Part shown: positions 13,980 to 16,099 of the stretch, piece after piece
Numbering within the stretch: position 1 is the first letter of the stretch
Layout of the letters: each line of letters begins with the position of its first letter
Origin: Bacteroidales bacterium UBA6828
GTDB taxonomy: Bacteria; Bacteroidota; Bacteroidia; Bacteroidales; Paludibacteraceae
Reading direction: 5' to 3'
Length of the DNA stretch: 16,099 nucleotides
Assembly: GCA_002452095.1 (NCBI GenBank)
Contig: DKEG01000058.1
Span: 21,155 to 37,253 of the forward strand
Program-made: the position numbers and the translations under genes
Notes under the pieces: generated by a model
Told to the model about the DNA's origin: nothing
Seen by the model: only the letters and a program-made list of their open reading frames with translations
The model's database searches: none

Positions 13980-14053
13980 GGCCCCGTAGCTTAGTTGAAT
14001 AGAGTGTCAGATTCCGGTTCTGAAGGTCCTGGGTTTGAGTCCCAGCGGGGTCA
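13980..14053 (+). tRNA. tRNA-Arg (anticodon CCG)
   Basis: 74-nt cloverleaf. The acceptor stem is GGCCCCG with CGGGGTC and discriminator A. The D arm is GCTT/GAGT with loop AGTTGAATA. The anticodon stem TCAGA/TCTGA is perfect, and the loop TTCCGGT has CCG at 14014-14016. The variable loop is AGGTC, and the T arm is CTGGG/CCCAG with loop TTTGAGT. CCA is not encoded (CAA follows). Position 19 is A and position 56 is T instead of the near-universal G19 and C56; the pair is still complementary. A terminator follows after 4 nt. Confidence 0.95.
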
Positions 14054-14057
14054 CAAT

Positions 14058-14104
14058 GAAATGCTATGATTATCGTTTTGCGATAGTTGTAGCATTTCTT
14101 TTTT
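14058..14104 (+). terminator. Intrinsic terminator of tRNA-Arg
   Basis: An 18-bp stem (14058-14075 with 14081-14098, including three G-U pairs) beginning GAAATGCTA and ending TAGCATTTC, loop TTTTG, then six T. The T-tract directly precedes the promoter of the radical SAM gene. Confidence 0.92.
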
Positions 14105-14105
14105 G

Positions 14106-14136
14106 TTGCGTACATCAAATAAATTCCGTACCTTTG
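14106..14136 (+). promoter_or_regulatory. Bacteroidetes-type promoter for the radical SAM gene
   Basis: TTG (14106-14108), 20 bp, TACCTTTG (14129-14136). The predicted leader is about 37 nt to ATG at 14181. The tRNA terminator upstream makes independent transcription likely. Confidence 0.75.
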
Positions 14137-14180
14137 CAAAATAGTAAAAACATCAGCATACGACAAAACACCGACACACT

Positions 14181-15089
14181 ATGATACGGCAATACTTTTA
14201 TCTGGCACAATGGTTTGTGCGGGCACGCTTCTTCGGGCGCAAGGCACCGCTGCAAACCGTACTGTTTATTACCGACAAATGCAACCTGCGCTGCAAGCAC
14301 TGCTCGGTGTACGGCAGTGCAGGCTACCGCCAGCGCACATTTGAAGATATATTGAGCGATATGCGCTTTGCTTATGCGCAAGGCTCACGGTTCATAGACT
14401 TGGAGGGCGGTGAACCGACACTTTGGCGGGAAAATGACCGAACCATCAACGACATCATTGATGCTGCCAAACAAATCGGTTTCTTCTCGGTAACGGTTAC
14501 CACCAATGCCCAACAGGATTTCTCGTGGATACACCCCCACTCTATCTGGGTATCGATGGACGGCGTAGGCAAATATCACGACAGCGTGCGCGGAGAAGGT
14601 ACATTCGCCCGCTTGGAAGAGAATATTCGCCGCTCCGGACAGAAACACGTCTGCGTTAATATGGTGGTAAATACGCTCAACTGCGACTCGCTGGATGCCG
14701 CTATGGAGTATGTAAAAAACAACCCCGCCATAGAGCAGATTTCCATCAATTTCCACACACCTTATCCGGGTACGGAATACCTGATGATACCTCCGGACAA
14801 GAAAGCGGAGATTATCGACCGCGTCATCGCATACAAGCACCGCGGCTATCCGATAATGAACAGTTATTCCGGACTCAAAAAGATGAAACTCAATGCCTTG
14901 GGCAAGATAGAATTAGGCAAGGAGTGCTTTGTTACTAACTTTATCTATCCTGACGGAGAACGCAGTCTGTGCGTAGGTTATGGTACAGACCAATGCCGCA
15001 ACTGCGGTTTCTGTATGGCAGGGGAGATGGCATCAGTATTCCATTTCTGTCCGGATACCCTGTTGAGCGGGTTTAAGTTGAGAATGTAA
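14181..15089 (+). CDS. Radical SAM protein with C-terminal cysteine cluster, function unknown
   Basis: 302 aa. The radical SAM 4Fe-4S motif is CNLRCKHC (Cys34, Cys38, Cys41), followed by GGEPT (76-80) for SAM binding, VTTNA (106-110) and WVSMDG (123-128), so the catalytic barrel is complete. The N-terminus (MIRQYFYLAQWFVRARFFGR) is basic and amphipathic and may contact a membrane. The C-terminal part has Cys249, Cys264, Cys272, Cys275, Cys278 and Cys290, with QCRNCGFCMAGEM at 271-283, suggesting an auxiliary cluster or a twitch/SPASM-like fold. It looks related to radical SAM proteins annotated near the HpnH type, but I cannot assign a substrate. It stands alone with its own promoter and terminator. 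The stop codon lies in the first copies of the pentanucleotide repeat. Confidence 0.88.
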   Translation: MIRQYFYLAQWFVRARFFGRKAPLQTVLFITDKCNLRCKHCSVYGSAGYRQRTFEDILSDMRFAYAQGSRFIDLEGGEPTLWRENDRTINDIIDAAKQIGFFSVTVTTNAQQDFSWIHPHSIWVSMDGVGKYHDSVRGEGTFARLEENIRRSGQKHVCVNMVVNTLNCDSLDAAMEYVKNNPAIEQISINFHTPYPGTEYLMIPPDKKAEIIDRVIAYKHRGYPIMNSYSGLKKMKLNALGKIELGKECFVTNFIYPDGERSLCVGYGTDQCRNCGFCMAGEMASVFHFCPDTLLSGFKLRM

Positions 15090-15142
15090 TGTAATGTAAG
15101 GTAATGTAATACAATACAATACAATACAATACAATACAATAC
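15083..15142. repeat. Pentanucleotide microsatellite, 12 units of two types
   Basis: Five units of the AATGT type (one AAGGT) at 15083-15107, then seven perfect AATAC units at 15108-15142. It begins in the last codons of the radical SAM gene, whose TAA is part of the repeat, and ends where the terminator stem begins. Confidence 0.97.
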
Positions 15143-15177
15143 AAAAGAGGTCGCCCCGATGGAACGACCTCTTTTGT
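15141..15177. terminator. Bidirectional intrinsic terminator between radical SAM and ferritin genes
   Basis: A 13-bp perfect stem ACAAAAGAGGTCG / CGACCTCTTTTGT with an 11-nt loop. A-rich and T-rich arms give U-tracts in both directions, as expected between convergent genes. Confidence 0.9.
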
Positions 15178-15204
15178 TTATATGCTGATGACTAATACGT
15201 GTGC

Positions 15205-15726
15205 TTATTCGGCAGTAGCCAGCGGAGCGGCTTGCACGTAGGTGCGGGCAGCGAGTTCCTGGTCGAGAACGTACATTCCGTAGGAGTTACCATTCAGCAG
15301 TTTCAATTTTTGTATGATGTCGGTAGCGTTCTCTTCCTCCTCCACTTGCTCGTCGATAAACCACTGCAGGCGCGATTGCGCAGCATAGTCTTTTTCTTGT
15401 ACGGCAATGTCCATCAAATTGTTGATGAGCGAAGTAACTTTCTGCTCATGTGCGAGAGTGTTTTCAAATGCAGCCAGCGGGTTAGCCCAGTCGGTTTCGA
15501 CCTTGTCAATAGCCGCCAAACGTACATCTCCGCCACGGCTTTGCAGATAGTTGAAGAAGATCATCGCATGATCCTGCTCCTCTTTGAACTGTACCATAAA
15601 CCAGTTAGCCATACCCGCATATCCCATACGATGGCAGTATGCCGACATACTCAAGTATAAATAAGCAGACCACATCTCTGCATTGATTTGGGCATTCAGA
15701 GCCTCTTCTAACTTCTTAGAAATCAT
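15205..15726 (-). CDS. ftnA: Ferritin, non-haem iron storage protein (FtnA type)
   Basis: 173 aa four-helix-bundle protein that oxidises Fe(II) and stores iron in a 24-mer shell. Ferroxidase residues match E. coli FtnA numbering directly: Glu17, Glu50, His53, Glu94, Gln127 and Glu130, with Glu49, Glu126 and Glu129 as further acidic ligands. AEMWSAYLYLSMSAYC (16-31) and MVQFKEEQDHAMIFFNYL (44-61) are family blocks. No heme-binding Met pattern suggesting bacterioferritin is evident. It is monocistronic and convergent with the radical SAM gene across a shared terminator. Its leader carries two nested inverted repeats. Confidence 0.96.
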   Translation of the reverse strand: MISKKLEEALNAQINAEMWSAYLYLSMSAYCHRMGYAGMANWFMVQFKEEQDHAMIFFNYLQSRGGDVRLAAIDKVETDWANPLAAFENTLAHEQKVTSLINNLMDIAVQEKDYAAQSRLQWFIDEQVEEEENATDIIQKLKLLNGNSYGMYVLDQELAARTYVQAAPLATAE

Positions 15727-15758
15727 AATAGTAAAAATTTAACGGTTAATACCGATTA

Positions 15759-15815
15759 TGTCGCAAAAAGTGTACCAAACAGGACACTTGTCAGAAAATA
15801 AAATAAATTGCGACA
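15759..15815 (-). promoter_or_regulatory. Nested inverted repeats in the ferritin leader
   Basis: Outer arms TGTCGCAA (15759-15766) and TTGCGACA (15808-15815) are perfect 8-mers. Inside, AAGTGTACC (15768-15776) pairs with GGACACTT (15782-15789), with one bulged A. It could be an RNA structure or a pair of operator sites for an iron or redox regulator. Confidence 0.6.
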
Positions 15816-15826
15816 ATCTGTATTTT

Positions 15827-15834
15827 CAAAACTA
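15827..15834 (-). promoter_or_regulatory. Candidate -7 element for ferritin
   Basis: Minus strand TAGTTTTG fits TAnnTTTG, but no TTTG is seen at the proper -33 distance. If used, it places both nested repeats in the transcribed leader. Confidence 0.4.
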
Positions 15835-16036
15835 TTGAGTATGGAATGGGGCAGTATCTTAAAATTTGATACTTTTTATGGGTTGCGCAAGGGTAGCCTA
15901 TCCTATGCGCATCCTATGCTGATTTGCACGACTTTTTCACGGAGATGAAAGGGAGAATAATCTTAACAAATGGCACTTTTTGAAAGAGAGAGGTAGTATC
16001 GCCCTGCTAAGAAACAATATAGAATAGGTCAAATGG

Positions 16037-16072
16037 GGCTAATAGGACTAATAAGACGAATAGGGGGGATAG
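16037..16072. repeat. 9-bp tandem repeat x4 near the window end
   Basis: Units GGCTAATAG, GACTAATAA, GACGAATAG, GGGGGATAG. It is the same 9-bp period as the array at 6041-6076 but a different word. Confidence 0.75.
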
Positions 16073-16080
16073 GAGCACTG

Positions 16081-16099
16081 ACGACGCGGGACGCGTCGT
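16081..16099. repeat. Palindrome at the window edge
   Basis: ACGACGCG, GGA, CGCGTCGT: perfect 8-bp GC-rich arms ending at the last base. The stem may continue outside the window, so its nature (terminator, REP element or attachment site) cannot be judged. Confidence 0.8.

Larger units (their letters stand above)
15727..16099. other. Non-coding region upstream of ferritin to the window end
   Basis: 373 bp without a convincing gene. It holds the ferritin leader hairpin and -7 element, then an unassigned stretch (about 15840-16030), a 9-bp repeat array and a palindrome at the very end. A 35-codon frame at 15841-15948 has no support. Confidence 0.7.

Noticed and set aside
15841..15948. Short open frame of 35 codons upstream of ferritin starting MEWGSILKF
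   Set aside because: No promoter, no recognisable domain and no overlap context; a length expected by chance.

Overview
The window looks like chromosome of a Bacteroidetes bacterium, most likely order Bacteroidales. Four gene starts are preceded by close matches to the Bacteroidetes sigma-ABfr promoter (TTTG or TTG, about 20 bp, then TAnnTTTG). Starts lack strong Shine-Dalgarno sequences, and the gene families (Ig-like lipoprotein, GNAT-fold protein ending in KRRRAYIK, YugP-type protease, PnuC, ROK kinase) fit that phylum. Base composition is near balanced, except for a clearly more AT-rich block at about 1850-4780.

Layout. Positions 46-9731 read leftward, in order of transcription: ROK sugar kinase, NodB-type polysaccharide deacetylase, Ig-like lipoprotein, YdeI/OmdA-family protein, PnuC transporter, a complete three-gene DpnII-type (GATC) restriction-modification cassette (DpnM-like methylase, DpnII-like endonuclease, DpnA-like methylase), and an ABC-F ATPase. 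The AAA+ ATPase RarA (9868-11145), also leftward, has its own promoter. A divergent promoter region at 11146-11450 then drives a rightward operon: GNAT-like protein, divergent Fur-family regulator and zinc metalloprotease. Next come a cluster of inverted repeats, tRNA-Arg(CCG) with a strong terminator, a radical SAM gene, a pentanucleotide microsatellite, a bidirectional terminator and a leftward ferritin gene. The right end is non-coding.

How the genes work together. The only self-contained system is the restriction cassette. It fits exactly between pnuC (TAATG stop/start overlap) and the ABC-F gene (12 bp gap). It differs in composition from its neighbours and carries a run of nine G inside methylase motif I, a possible phase-variation switch. 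By eye I count only 17 GATC sites in 16.1 kb, roughly a quarter of random expectation, and 6 of the 17 lie in the cassette. The second theme is short tandem word repeats (5, 7, 9, 11, 15-22 and 21 bp units) at nearly every gene junction outside the cassette and inside two coding sequences. These are the least explained structures here. The remaining genes are ordinary housekeeping or conserved-hypothetical genes.
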